NCBI GenBank assembly: GCA_023423405.1
Contig: JAFAFR010000014.1
Location: 1 to 64,000 of the forward strand
DNA from: Bacteroidota bacterium
GTDB taxonomy: Bacteria > Bacteroidota > Bacteroidia > Chitinophagales > Chitinophagaceae
Direction of reading: 5' to 3'
DNA: 64,000 nt
Position numbers and translations under genes: made by a program. This document shows, piece after piece, positions 49,955 through 57,790 of this stretch. The notes below the pieces were generated by a model. That model did no database searches, was not told where the DNA came from, and was given only the letters and a program-made list of their open reading frames with translations. The stretch's first letter is position 1; each line of letters begins with the position of its first letter.

Positions 49955-50290
49955 TCAAACTTTTACGGTGCTGGTAACCTGGTCGGGCAGTTCGTGCTGC
50001 CTGGCCGCCAACAGCGCCACCTGCTGGCTCATGTGGACCAGGGCCTCGGCAGAAGCGCTGGCGTAATCGTCGGTGCGTGCGTGCGTGAACAGTGTTTCCC
50101 CGTCCACATTTATTACCCTGATTTCGCAGATCTTATTGAAGGGTGATGCCATGGCCGCATCTTCCCGCAGAATGCATTCCAGCCTTGCTATCGCCGTATG
50201 AAGATGGCGGAGCTTCATCATTGCCTGTTTTGCATGTTGCACAATTGCTTCCTGCAAACCGGCTCTCGGTGTATGCAATTCAATTGTCAT
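49955..50290 (-). CDS. HPF/RaiA-like ribosome-associated protein
   Basis: A 111-residue protein from the ATG at 50290 (MTIELHTPRAGLQEAIVQHA). The beta-alpha-beta-beta-beta-alpha pattern, with ARLECILRED, CEIRVINVDGETLFTHAR and a last helix SASAEALVHMSQQVAL, follows the ribosome hibernation S30AE family. The sequence lacks the long C-terminal dimerisation domain, so it is a short form that may lower translation under stress. The ORF extends to 50356 but the family start is at 50290. It sits among other stress-type genes. Confidence 0.65.
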   Translation of the reverse strand: MTIELHTPRAGLQEAIVQHAKQAMMKLRHLHTAIARLECILREDAAMASPFNKICEIRVINVDGETLFTHARTDDYASASAEALVHMSQQVALLAARQHELPDQVTSTVKV

Positions 50291-50410
50291 CTCTATAAAG
50301 TTACATCCTTCCTTGTAATGGCATGATTTTTTTATCCCCCTGCCATCAACATTCAATCATCGCCTTCTAATAGTTTTCCTGTATACGAAGGCGCCACTAA
50401 ACCATTTACC

Positions 50411-50620
50411 ATGCGTGCATTGGGAATTATTTTGCTGATAGCCGGACTCGCCATGCTGATTTTCAGGGGAATTGGTGTGACCACAGAAAAAAAAGTGGTG
50501 GACCTTGGCCCTGTTGAGATCAATAAAAAAGAAAAGAAACAATTTAACTGGCCGCTGTATGCCGGGGCTGTGGTGCTGCTGGCCGGAGTAGCCATCACCG
50601 TTGCGAGTTACCGCAAATAG
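50411..50620 (+). CDS. Small two-helix membrane protein
   Basis: A 69-residue protein with two membrane segments (GIILLIAGLAMLIFRGIG and LYAGAVVLLAGVAITVA) and a charged loop containing VDLGPVEINKKEKK. It has no signal peptide beyond the first helix. I know similar short proteins in Bacteroidota but no function. Its position in a run of stress-type genes suggests an envelope-stress role, as inference. Confidence 0.65.
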   Translation: MRALGIILLIAGLAMLIFRGIGVTTEKKVVDLGPVEINKKEKKQFNWPLYAGAVVLLAGVAITVASYRK

Positions 50621-50676
50621 TCAAAACAGAATTGCCGATGTGCTGTCTTTTTTCGTAGTTTCCGAAAAAGCCAAGC

Positions 50677-51387
50677 ATGATACGATCCTGCCTGTTTTTT
50701 CTTTTCCTCCTTTTCACACAGTTTGTGACAGCCCAGCAGGGAAGCCAACTCAGGGGCAGTTGGACAGTCCGGGAAAACAACCGCACCCACCTGGTGCTGG
50801 TAGCGGACAACTATTATTCCTATGCTGTTTTCAATGCCGATTCCGGTGATTTTTTTCATACAGAAGGCGGCCGCTGGCGCGGATTTGCCGAATCGCCCGT
50901 GATCGAATCCATTACTGAATTCAATTCCAGTGATATTACGCAGGTGAAGGAAAAATCGGTCGACAGTGTATTTCTCAATAAGTTCCATTTCAGGAATGCC
51001 GCGCCCTTTCACCCGGGCCAGTGGAAACGGACCGACACCGCTGCAGCGGCGCTCAGCGGCTGCTGGCGCATTTCACAGCGATCGGTTAACGGGCAAATGC
51101 AAACCATTCCGCCGGGCGCCCGCAAAACGATCAAACTGCTCACCGGCGAATGGTTCCAGTGGGCTGCCATTAATACCGAAACCGGCGAATTCTTCGGCAC
51201 GGGTGGCGGCAAATATTCGTTTACACCAGGCCGTTATACAGAGTTGATCCGGTTTTTTTCGCGCGACAAATCAAGGGTGGGACTAACACTTGAATTCAAC
51301 GACCACATCGTCCAGGAAAAATGGGACCACCAGGGAAAAAGTTCCAAAGGTGATCCCATTCACGAGGTGTGGGTGAAGGCGGAATAA
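50677..51387 (+). CDS. Secreted protein with two lipocalin-like halves
   Basis: A 236-residue protein with signal peptide ending TAQ (residue 20). Two similar units of about 100 residues follow: LRGSWTVRENNRTHLVLVAD with EGGRWRGFAE, and LSGCWRISQRSVNGQMQ with GTGGGKYSF. Each has the sequence rhythm of a lipocalin-like barrel. It is of the Bacteroidota membrane or secreted protein type, without a known ligand. It ends one base before the stop of the convergent gene. Confidence 0.65.
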   Translation: MIRSCLFFLFLLFTQFVTAQQGSQLRGSWTVRENNRTHLVLVADNYYSYAVFNADSGDFFHTEGGRWRGFAESPVIESITEFNSSDITQVKEKSVDSVFLNKFHFRNAAPFHPGQWKRTDTAAAALSGCWRISQRSVNGQMQTIPPGARKTIKLLTGEWFQWAAINTETGEFFGTGGGKYSFTPGRYTELIRFFSRDKSRVGLTLEFNDHIVQEKWDHQGKSSKGDPIHEVWVKAE

Positions 51388-51954
51388 CTATTCTTTTTTT
51401 GTGCCGGGAGAAGAAAGGATACCGGAGATTGCCTGCGCAATGCCGGAAGCCGGTCCCCTCATTTTATTGGTGCGGTCGTCGAGCGTATCGTCGCCCAGGA
51501 TCTCTCCCATGCGCAGGTCGGCCGGCAGGTGGGTGAGGATGGACTGGCGCTGCGAGGCAAAATAGTGCTGCAGGTTTTCTGCGTTCATAGCCGAGCCGAG
51601 GGTGTTGCGCAGGAACTTCACCGCTTCATCTGCAATGGCGTCCATCACTTTGGATGCATAGTTTTCGCTCACGCCTGCATAGCTCGCGACATTGGTAACA
51701 ACCGGTGTTTTATTTTTCGCCAGCAGGTAATCCAGCGGAGCCCTTTTCCCTTCGTCAGCGGCAATTTCCGCAGCACCCGCCTGCGAGCGGCTGTACTTGT
51801 AAAAAGCGGTGAGCACGGCAGGGATGGCTGCCTGCGCCAGGAGGTCATAACGGTGATGCCTGTTCGCAGGATCTATTTCCTGCGTATTAGGATCAATTTT
51901 TTCAATATTGGCACCGAGGTATTGCTGCAGGTGCCTGATGATGCTGTTTGACAT
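51388..51954 (-). CDS. Unknown helical protein, stress-like context
   Basis: A 188-residue protein, mostly helical, beginning MSNSIIRHLQQYLGANIEKI. It includes AAIPAVLTAFYKYSRSQAG and SYAGVSENYASKVMDAIADE, which resemble DUF937/YidB-like helices, but I cannot confirm the family. No signal peptide. The next gene upstream on the same strand ends 10 bases away, so they are probably co-transcribed. Confidence 0.5.
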   Translation of the reverse strand: MSNSIIRHLQQYLGANIEKIDPNTQEIDPANRHHRYDLLAQAAIPAVLTAFYKYSRSQAGAAEIAADEGKRAPLDYLLAKNKTPVVTNVASYAGVSENYASKVMDAIADEAVKFLRNTLGSAMNAENLQHYFASQRQSILTHLPADLRMGEILGDDTLDDRTNKMRGPASGIAQAISGILSSPGTKKE

Positions 51955-51964
51955 GTGTTGGTTT

Positions 51965-52456
51965 TTAATGTGATAGAATCGGCGGCGCGTATTCCGTTTC
52001 GGCGATCCGTTTGCCCGAGATCCACTCGCTCATTTCGTCCAGCATGCGCTGGAAAAAATTGCGGCGGGTGCTTCGTCCTCTTTCCACAACGGTTGCCTGG
52101 TAGATGCGAAAACGGACAATCAGTCCGTGATAACGCAGAGCTCTTGCCATCGAATAGGAGATGCTCCGGCATTTAGACCATTCCTGCGGATCGCGCAGCA
52201 GTACGGCCTTTCCGCTTGCTTCAATATAGTAATCGCGTTCCTTGTCGTAAAAGCGTATCCAGGCAGGGCACTCTTCTTCGTAGGAAGCCGCCTGTTCCGA
52301 TTGTATGTGAAAGAGGAACCAGCAGCAACCGGTTTCGTCGGCTTCCAGCAAATGACCGATGCCATTGGGCAATCGCCACTGCTGGTCGCTCAGGTTATAG
52401 AATAATCCATTCCTGAAATTGTTCATCCTTTCTCTGAGCAGGGAATAGTTGGCCAT
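51965..52456 (-). CDS. Unknown protein, possible flavin split-barrel fold
   Basis: A 163-residue protein. A stretch of strands (IGHLLEADETGCCWFLFHIQ, PAWIRFYDKERDYYIEASG) resembles the core of pyridoxamine-phosphate-oxidase-like split barrels, followed by helices and a basic C-terminal part. The PNPOx call is tentative. It is first in a two-gene unit with the gene at 51388 and diverges from the DUF2383 gene. Confidence 0.45.
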   Translation of the reverse strand: MANYSLLRERMNNFRNGLFYNLSDQQWRLPNGIGHLLEADETGCCWFLFHIQSEQAASYEEECPAWIRFYDKERDYYIEASGKAVLLRDPQEWSKCRSISYSMARALRYHGLIVRFRIYQATVVERGRSTRRNFFQRMLDEMSEWISGKRIAETEYAPPILSH

Positions 52457-52634
52457 AAGTTGCCGTTTATACCGGCATACAAAAAAAAGATACCATTTGC
52501 TGTGCCGCGGAAGCGGGGCGGCTATCGGGGAAATTTTTACATCTTATGGAAGTCCGGTTCCCCACTGCCTGTGCGCCCCGCCTGCACGCCTAAACTGGAA
52601 TGGTTATTTCTCTTCTATCCTAAAATCATATGTT

Positions 52635-53102
52635 ATGGCAACTACAGCATTAACCGAAGTATTGAACGACCTGATCCGCATCAACAACGACAGGATTGAA
52701 GGGTATGAAAAAGCGATGGCTGAAGCCGATGCCATCGATATTGATCTGAAAGGAATATTCTCCCGTATGATCAGCCAGAGCCGCGAAAATGTATCGGAAC
52801 TTTCGGGCGTGGTAGCCCGCATGGGCGAGGAAGCCGCTACCGGAACAACCATGGGTGGCAAGATCTATCGCGCCTGGATGGATGTGAAAAATGCCTTTAC
52901 GGCAAAAGAACGCCAGTCGCTGCTGGAGCTTTGTGAAGCAGGAGAAGATGCTGCACAGAAGGCCTACCGCGAAGCCCTGGCCTCTGATGCCGTTATGGCT
53001 ACCGAAGTACGGCAGTTAATCACCCGGCAGCAGGAATCCCTGCGGACCTCTCACGATCTCATCAAAAAATACCGCGACCTGCACCAGGCGGTTAACCATT
53101 AA
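52635..53102 (+). CDS. PA2169-family four-helix-bundle protein (DUF2383)
   Basis: A 155-residue all-helical protein from the ATG at 52635 (MATTALTEVLNDLIRINNDR). Repeated Glu-rich helices such as GYEKAMAEADAIDIDLKGIF and ITRQQESLRTSHDLIKKYRD match the ferritin-like DUF2383 bundle. Its usual neighbours are stress or desiccation genes, as here. Metal binding is known for some ferritin-like folds but the residues do not prove it. The frame is open from 52449; the internal ATG fits the family. Confidence 0.82.
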   Translation: MATTALTEVLNDLIRINNDRIEGYEKAMAEADAIDIDLKGIFSRMISQSRENVSELSGVVARMGEEAATGTTMGGKIYRAWMDVKNAFTAKERQSLLELCEAGEDAAQKAYREALASDAVMATEVRQLITRQQESLRTSHDLIKKYRDLHQAVNH

Positions 53103-53111
53103 AAGAACGGT

Positions 53112-53453
53112 ATGAAATCAAGCCAGGCACTGGATGATATGCGTCCTTTGAGCTATTGCATGGACAAAGCCGGTCGTGATGGTTATACGGCGCAGTTCAA
53201 TGTAGCCGATACCCTGCTGCAGCACGCCGACAGCGGAAAATCATACCAGCCCGAACAGGTGCATGTGGTCGATTTTTATCGATTTGAAGGGGTAAGCGAT
53301 CCGGAAGACAATGCCATCCTTTATCTCATTGAAACCAATGACGGAAGAAAAGGAACCCTGGCTGATGCTTTCGGTACTTATGCAGATCCCTGTGTGGGCC
53401 AGTTTTTTCAACAGGTGGATGATATCCACAAAAAGCGCGCATTCCTTCATTAG
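53112..53453 (+). CDS. Small Bacteroidota protein (often mislabelled PRPP synthetase)
   Basis: A 113-residue protein with DGYTAQFNVADTLLQHADSG and EVVDFYRFEG-like HVVDFYRFEGVSDPEDNAIL, then DAFGTYADP. This pattern is a small cytoplasmic family that databases often name phosphoribosylpyrophosphate synthetase, but it lacks any PRPP synthetase motif. It lies 9 bases after the DUF2383 gene and is probably co-transcribed. Function unknown. Confidence 0.65.
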   Translation: MKSSQALDDMRPLSYCMDKAGRDGYTAQFNVADTLLQHADSGKSYQPEQVHVVDFYRFEGVSDPEDNAILYLIETNDGRKGTLADAFGTYADPCVGQFFQQVDDIHKKRAFLH

Positions 53454-53486
53454 TCGCCATAGGTTATGTATGGATTCGGTCAAAAA

Positions 53487-53510
53487 AACCCCCGGTAACC
53501 GGGGGTTTTT
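53487..53510. terminator. Bidirectional intrinsic terminator
   Basis: AACCCCCGG pairs with CCGGGGGTT around TAA, with A and T tracts on either side. It separates the gene ending at 53453 from the convergent small membrane protein. Confidence 0.85.
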
Positions 53511-53528
53511 ATATATAAACGGAAAGGT

Positions 53529-53681
53529 TTATTCAACCCCCCGGCGGATCAGTGATAACAATATGGATACCACTGCCAGCACCAGCAGAATATGGATCAG
53601 GCCGGTGGCACTGTAAACAAAAACGCCCAGCAACCATCCAATGATCAGGATCACAGCGATTAAATACAATAAGCTTCTCAT
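53529..53681 (-). CDS. lmo0937-type small membrane protein
   Basis: A 50-residue protein starting MRSLLYLIAVILIIGWLLGV, with a second helix SATGLIHILLVLAVVSILLS and ending RRGVE. Two membrane spans and the short loop VYSATG are characteristic of lmo0937-type proteins. It is too short for common ORF cut-offs; a longer overlapping frame at 53533-53781 is spurious. Function unknown; these proteins often accompany stress genes. Confidence 0.85.
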   Translation of the reverse strand: MRSLLYLIAVILIIGWLLGVFVYSATGLIHILLVLAVVSILLSLIRRGVE

Positions 53682-53846
53682 AACCTCGAATTTTATGTGA
53701 TGAATGATGATTTCTGTTTCCCTTCCTCAAAAAATGGTGCCTCCCGCATGTGATGGCCGCACCGGGGTATTTTTTACCCAATTGAGGGTGAAATACAGAG
53801 ATTTACCGGGTAAGGGATGCGGCACAATTTCTTTCAGCCTACCGGC

Positions 53847-55049
53847 ATGGATCTGCGTTCACACAGCCCCTACTGGCTGCTCAAAAATGGCCTTCCCAAC
53901 ACCTATCCCTCCCTGCAACAAAATTGCAGGACCGATATCGTGGTGATGGGCACCGGCATTTCCGGGGCCCTCACCGGCTGGCACCTGGCGAAGGCCGGCT
54001 TCTCTGTCATTTTTCTTGACAAGAGACATGCAGCCATGGGCTCCACGGCAGCCAGCACCGCACTGTTACAGTATGAAATCGATGAACCCATGCACCGGCT
54101 GATTGAACTGCGGGGCGAAAAAGCAGCCGTGCGTTCTTATCAATACTGCGCCGAAGCGATCGAAACCCTGGAAAAGATCTGTAAACGACTGGGCAGGGCC
54201 AACGCTTTTTGCCGGCGCCCCAGCCTGCAGTATGCCAGTTTCAAATCGCACGTGCCGCAACTGGAAAAAGAATACCACCTGCGGAAAAAACACGGGTTCA
54301 GGCTGGCCTTCCTGGATGCGGCCGGTGTGGAGAAAACGATGGGCTTTGCAGCACCTGCCGCGTTATTGTCGGAACTGGGTGCAGAAGTAGATGCCTACCA
54401 ATTGGCGCACCAGCTCCTGGCCGACGCCGTGCGCATGGGAGCGACCGTTTACGATAACACGGAAGTGACCGCTATGCAGGCCACCAAAAACGGCGTGCAG
54501 TTGCAAACCCGGAGTGGATATGAAGTCCGCTGCCGTGAACTGGTGATCGCCTGTGGCTATGAGTCACAACAATACATTCCGCAGCAGATCCAAACCCTGC
54601 ACGCTACCTATGCCGCACTCAGCGAACCGCTGCCCGCATGGGAACCCTGGTACCAGCGCTGCCTGATATGGGAAACCGCGCAACCTTATTTATACATGCG
54701 CACTACCAGCGACAACCGCATCCTGGTGGGCGGGCTCGACGACGATTTCTATGCGCCTGCCAAAAGAGACGCCCGTATTCCTGCAAAAACCAGGCGCCTG
54801 GTGGCGGCCGTGCAAAAAAAATTCCCGCAGCTCCACTTCCTGCCCGATTTCCAGTGGGCTGGCACTTTTGCTTCCACCCGCGACGGCCTTCCCTATATTG
54901 GCCGCATCCGTCAAAGACCCCATACCCATTTTGCATTGGGATTCGGCGGCAATGGTATTACGTTCAGTCTCATCGCGGCAGAAATGATCCGCGATCATAT
55001 TCTCGGTAAAAAAAATCCCGACCAGGAAATTTTCTCCTTTAACAGATAA
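53847..55049 (+). CDS. FAD-dependent oxidoreductase (DAO family)
   Basis: A 400-residue flavoprotein of the DAO/GlpD-like group. The Rossmann loop is VVMGTGISGALTGWHLAKAG, with the strand end FLDKR. The C-terminal sheet contains RDGLPYIG and LGFGGNGITFSLIAA, the usual FAD-closing motif. Start at 53847 (MDLRSHSPYW), where the family begins; the frame opens at 53817. It is 9 bases before the amylase gene. The substrate is unknown; amino acids or polyols are typical for the family. Confidence 0.82.
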   Translation: MDLRSHSPYWLLKNGLPNTYPSLQQNCRTDIVVMGTGISGALTGWHLAKAGFSVIFLDKRHAAMGSTAASTALLQYEIDEPMHRLIELRGEKAAVRSYQYCAEAIETLEKICKRLGRANAFCRRPSLQYASFKSHVPQLEKEYHLRKKHGFRLAFLDAAGVEKTMGFAAPAALLSELGAEVDAYQLAHQLLADAVRMGATVYDNTEVTAMQATKNGVQLQTRSGYEVRCRELVIACGYESQQYIPQQIQTLHATYAALSEPLPAWEPWYQRCLIWETAQPYLYMRTTSDNRILVGGLDDDFYAPAKRDARIPAKTRRLVAAVQKKFPQLHFLPDFQWAGTFASTRDGLPYIGRIRQRPHTHFALGFGGNGITFSLIAAEMIRDHILGKKNPDQEIFSFNR

Positions 55050-55058
55050 CTTCTACTT

Positions 55059-56558
55059 ATGGCACCCCTGACGCTCCTGCAATTTTTTCACTGGTATTAT
55101 CCCGCGGACCATTCGCTTTGGAACCGCCTCCGCACGGAGATTCCACACCTTAAGAAAAAAGGCATCACGGGCATATGGCTGCCGCCTGCCAGCAAAGGCG
55201 CCTCCGGTGGTTATTCGGTAGGGTACGATGCCTACGACCTGTTCGACCTGGGCGAATTTGACCAGAAGGGCAGCATCGCCACCAAGTACGGAACCCGCGC
55301 AGAATACCTGCGTGCCGTGAAGGCCTGCCGGAAAGCGGGTATCGACGTACTGGCCGATGCCGTGTTCAACCACAAGGCCGGCGCCGACGAACTGGAAAAA
55401 ATCAGCGTTCGCAAAGTAGACCCGGCCAACCGCACCGAGTTCATCAGCGATGCCTTTGATATTGAGGCCTGGACGCGCTTTACCTTTCCCGGCCGCAAGG
55501 GCAAATACTCGCAGTTTATCTGGGACCATCATTGTTTTTCGGGGATCGACCTGGCGCATGACCTGAACGAGAGCGGCATCTTTCGCATTCAGAACGAATA
55601 TGGAGAAGGCTGGGAGGAAATGATCGAAGAAGAACTTGGCAACTACGATTACCTGATGAATGCCGATATCGAATTTCGCAACCCGGCCGTGCGCGAAGAA
55701 ATCAAATACTGGGGTAAATGGTTTCTTGAAACCACCGGTGTGAGCGGGTTCCGGCTCGATGCAGTAAAACACATATCACCTGCTTTTATCCGGGAATGGA
55801 CTGCCTACCTGCAATCTATAACCGAAAATCACCTGCTCTTCATAGGGGAGTACTGGAATATGTACAGCGTTGATCCGCTGCTGCGCTACCTCGAAGCGAC
55901 GGAGGACCGCGTACAACTTTTTGATGCGCCTCTGCATCATAATTTTTACCTCGCTTCCCGCCTCGGCAATAAATACGACCTGCGCATCATTTTCGACAAC
56001 AGCCTGCTGCAGGCCCGGCCCGACCGGGCCATCACCATTGTGGACAATCACGATACACAACCCCTGCAGGAACTGGAATCGCCGGTGGAAGCCTGGTTCA
56101 AGCCGCTGGCCTATGCCCTCATATTGTTGCGCCGCGACGGCATACCCTGCATTTTTTACCCGGCACTGTATGGCGCCCATTATACCGATAAGGGCGGCGA
56201 TGGGCAGGACCATGAAATCTGGCTGTCGCGGGTAGATGAACTGGATATTTTATTGCCCATCCGGGCAGAATTGGCAACAGGCGACCAGTACGATTATTTT
56301 GATCATCCCAATTGTATCGGCTGGGTGCGGAAAGGCGATCCCGCGAATCCGGACACGGGCATCGCAGTAATTCTTTCCAATGGCTCCGAAGGTTTTAAAT
56401 ACATGGAGCTGGGACCCGCACATGCCGGCATGACCTATTGCGATGCGCTGCACAAAGACCAGCAGCTCACCCTCGACGAAAAAGGCGGCGCCGAATTCCA
56501 CTGTCCGGCCGGGAGCCTGGGCCTGTGGATTGCCGCATCCGTGGCACGGAAATTTTAA
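55059..56558 (+). CDS. Cytoplasmic alpha-amylase, GH13
   Basis: A 499-residue GH13 enzyme without a signal peptide. The four conserved regions are present: DAVFNHKAG (I), GFRLDAVKH with the nucleophile Asp (II), FIGEYWNMY with the acid Glu (III) and VDNHDTQP with the third acid (IV). The early LPPASKGASGGYSVGYDAYD is as in the GH13_5 intracellular type. It would act on internal alpha-glucan such as glycogen. It is next to a flavin oxidoreductase and a PNPOx-like stress gene; the set may belong to carbon storage or stress survival. Confidence 0.9.
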   Translation: MAPLTLLQFFHWYYPADHSLWNRLRTEIPHLKKKGITGIWLPPASKGASGGYSVGYDAYDLFDLGEFDQKGSIATKYGTRAEYLRAVKACRKAGIDVLADAVFNHKAGADELEKISVRKVDPANRTEFISDAFDIEAWTRFTFPGRKGKYSQFIWDHHCFSGIDLAHDLNESGIFRIQNEYGEGWEEMIEEELGNYDYLMNADIEFRNPAVREEIKYWGKWFLETTGVSGFRLDAVKHISPAFIREWTAYLQSITENHLLFIGEYWNMYSVDPLLRYLEATEDRVQLFDAPLHHNFYLASRLGNKYDLRIIFDNSLLQARPDRAITIVDNHDTQPLQELESPVEAWFKPLAYALILLRRDGIPCIFYPALYGAHYTDKGGDGQDHEIWLSRVDELDILLPIRAELATGDQYDYFDHPNCIGWVRKGDPANPDTGIAVILSNGSEGFKYMELGPAHAGMTYCDALHKDQQLTLDEKGGAEFHCPAGSLGLWIAASVARKF

Positions 56559-56573
56559 TGGTTCCGGTATCAA

Positions 56574-57059
56574 ATGACTGTTATGGAAAACAATCATATC
56601 AAAACCCTGGTAAAGGAGGTAGAAATTTGCATGTTCACGACCGTGGACGAAAGAGGAAAAGTGAGCAGCCGCCCCATGGCCACCATCCATGTGGACGAGG
56701 ACAATAATATCTGGTTTTTCACCAACGAGTTTTCTGAAAAGATCCAGGAAGTGTCGAAAGACAATGCGGTAAACCTGATCTATTCCCACCCCGGCAAAAA
56801 CACGTATATCAATATCAGCGGCACCTGCAAAATAGTGGTGGACCGCAATGCCATGAAGGAATTCTGGAATCCCATGATGAAGGCCTGGTTCCCTGCCGGG
56901 CTCGATGATCCCAAACTTTGCCTTCTTAAGGTAATGACCAGCGAAGCCCATTACTGGAACAGCAGCGCCAACAAAATGGTGGTATTTGCAAACATGTTCA
57001 AAGCCATTGTAAAAGGAGAAAAATACGAAGAGGGAGAAACCGGTTCCGTTAAATTATAA
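56574..57059 (+). CDS. General-stress-type pyridoxamine 5-phosphate oxidase-like protein
   Basis: A 161-residue flavin split-barrel protein. MFTTVDERGKVSSRPMATIH, NIWFFTNEFSEKIQEVSKDN and INISGTCKIVVDRNAMKEFW with the following NPMMKAWFP are the family pattern of the general stress protein 26 group. It lies 15 bases after the amylase gene. The real start may be MENNH at 56583. It binds FMN or FAD in the family; its reaction is unknown. Confidence 0.85.
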   Translation: MTVMENNHIKTLVKEVEICMFTTVDERGKVSSRPMATIHVDEDNNIWFFTNEFSEKIQEVSKDNAVNLIYSHPGKNTYINISGTCKIVVDRNAMKEFWNPMMKAWFPAGLDDPKLCLLKVMTSEAHYWNSSANKMVVFANMFKAIVKGEKYEEGETGSVKL

Positions 57060-57082
57060 CCAGTAACCTATAAACAGTACAA

Positions 57083-57751
57083 ATGAAAACAGGCATGAAA
57101 CAACTGGTCTGCGCCTGCCTTATCAGCGCCGCTCTTTGCAGCGCCGGCGCATCATGGGCGCAGGAGCAGCAGGTGATGGGAGAAAACGAGTTGACTCCCA
57201 AATTCGGGATCAAGGTTGGTATGAACGGCAGCAATTTTTACCACGATGACCTGAACGATAACAATATGAAACTGGGACTGCAGGCCGGCGTATTTGCCAA
57301 ATTACCGGTTACGCGCGGCTTCTCCCTGCAACCCGAGCTGCTTTACAGCAATAAGGGCTCGCGCAGGTCGTACGACAATATCCTGATGGGAGAAGGTGAG
57401 TACCGGGTGAATATGCATTACGTGGAATTGCCGGTGATGGGTGTGATCAATGTATTGCCCAATCTCAATATCCAGGCAGGTCCTTACCTGGCTTATCTCG
57501 CCGCTGCCAAAATAAATGATCTCAAGTCCGATGGCAGCAATGAAGAAATCGCCGACCTGGACGCCGATAACCTGAACAGGTTTGATGTGGGCCTTGCAGC
57601 GGGGCTGGGACTGGACATCCAGAATTTCACCGTAGGCGCCCGTTACAATATTGGATTCACAGAGTTGGGCAAATCGGGCAACCTGGTAGGAGAAGCATTT
57701 GGCGGGGCCAGGAACAGTAATATCTCCATATATGTTGGCGTTGGTTTTTAG
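57083..57751 (+). CDS. Outer-membrane beta-barrel protein, PorT-like
   Basis: A 222-residue protein with signal peptide ending SWAQ (about residue 26). The rest is a barrel of alternating strands: KFGIKVGMNGSNFYHDD, GFSLQPELLYSNKGSR, VNMHYVELPVMGVINVLP, IQAGPYLAYLAAAK and a final NISIYVGVGF with C-terminal Phe. It is an outer-membrane protein of the small 8- to 10-strand type. Any ligand is unknown. A hairpin follows 15 bases later. Confidence 0.82.
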   Translation: MKTGMKQLVCACLISAALCSAGASWAQEQQVMGENELTPKFGIKVGMNGSNFYHDDLNDNNMKLGLQAGVFAKLPVTRGFSLQPELLYSNKGSRRSYDNILMGEGEYRVNMHYVELPVMGVINVLPNLNIQAGPYLAYLAAAKINDLKSDGSNEEIADLDADNLNRFDVGLAAGLGLDIQNFTVGARYNIGFTELGKSGNLVGEAFGGARNSNISIYVGVGF

Positions 57752-57766
57752 AGGTGTTTTTGAGAC

Positions 57767-57790
57767 GGGGCCTGCTTTTTAGCAGGCCCC
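57767..57790. terminator. Bidirectional terminator hairpin
   Basis: GGGGCCTGCT pairs with AGCAGGCCCC around TTTT. It overlaps the last base of the convergent histidine kinase gene. The downstream T tract is modest on the plus strand (TATTGCTCTTT). Confidence 0.7.

Noticed and set aside
47112..53471. A 14-base match, CATAGGTTATGTAT, at 47112-47125 and 53458-53471
   Set aside because: Only two copies in unrelated settings (downstream of purF and of the 113-residue gene); could be chance and no structure surrounds it.
53533..53781. 82-codon minus-strand ORF
   Set aside because: It overlaps in another frame the 50-residue lmo0937-type protein, which has two clear membrane helices.
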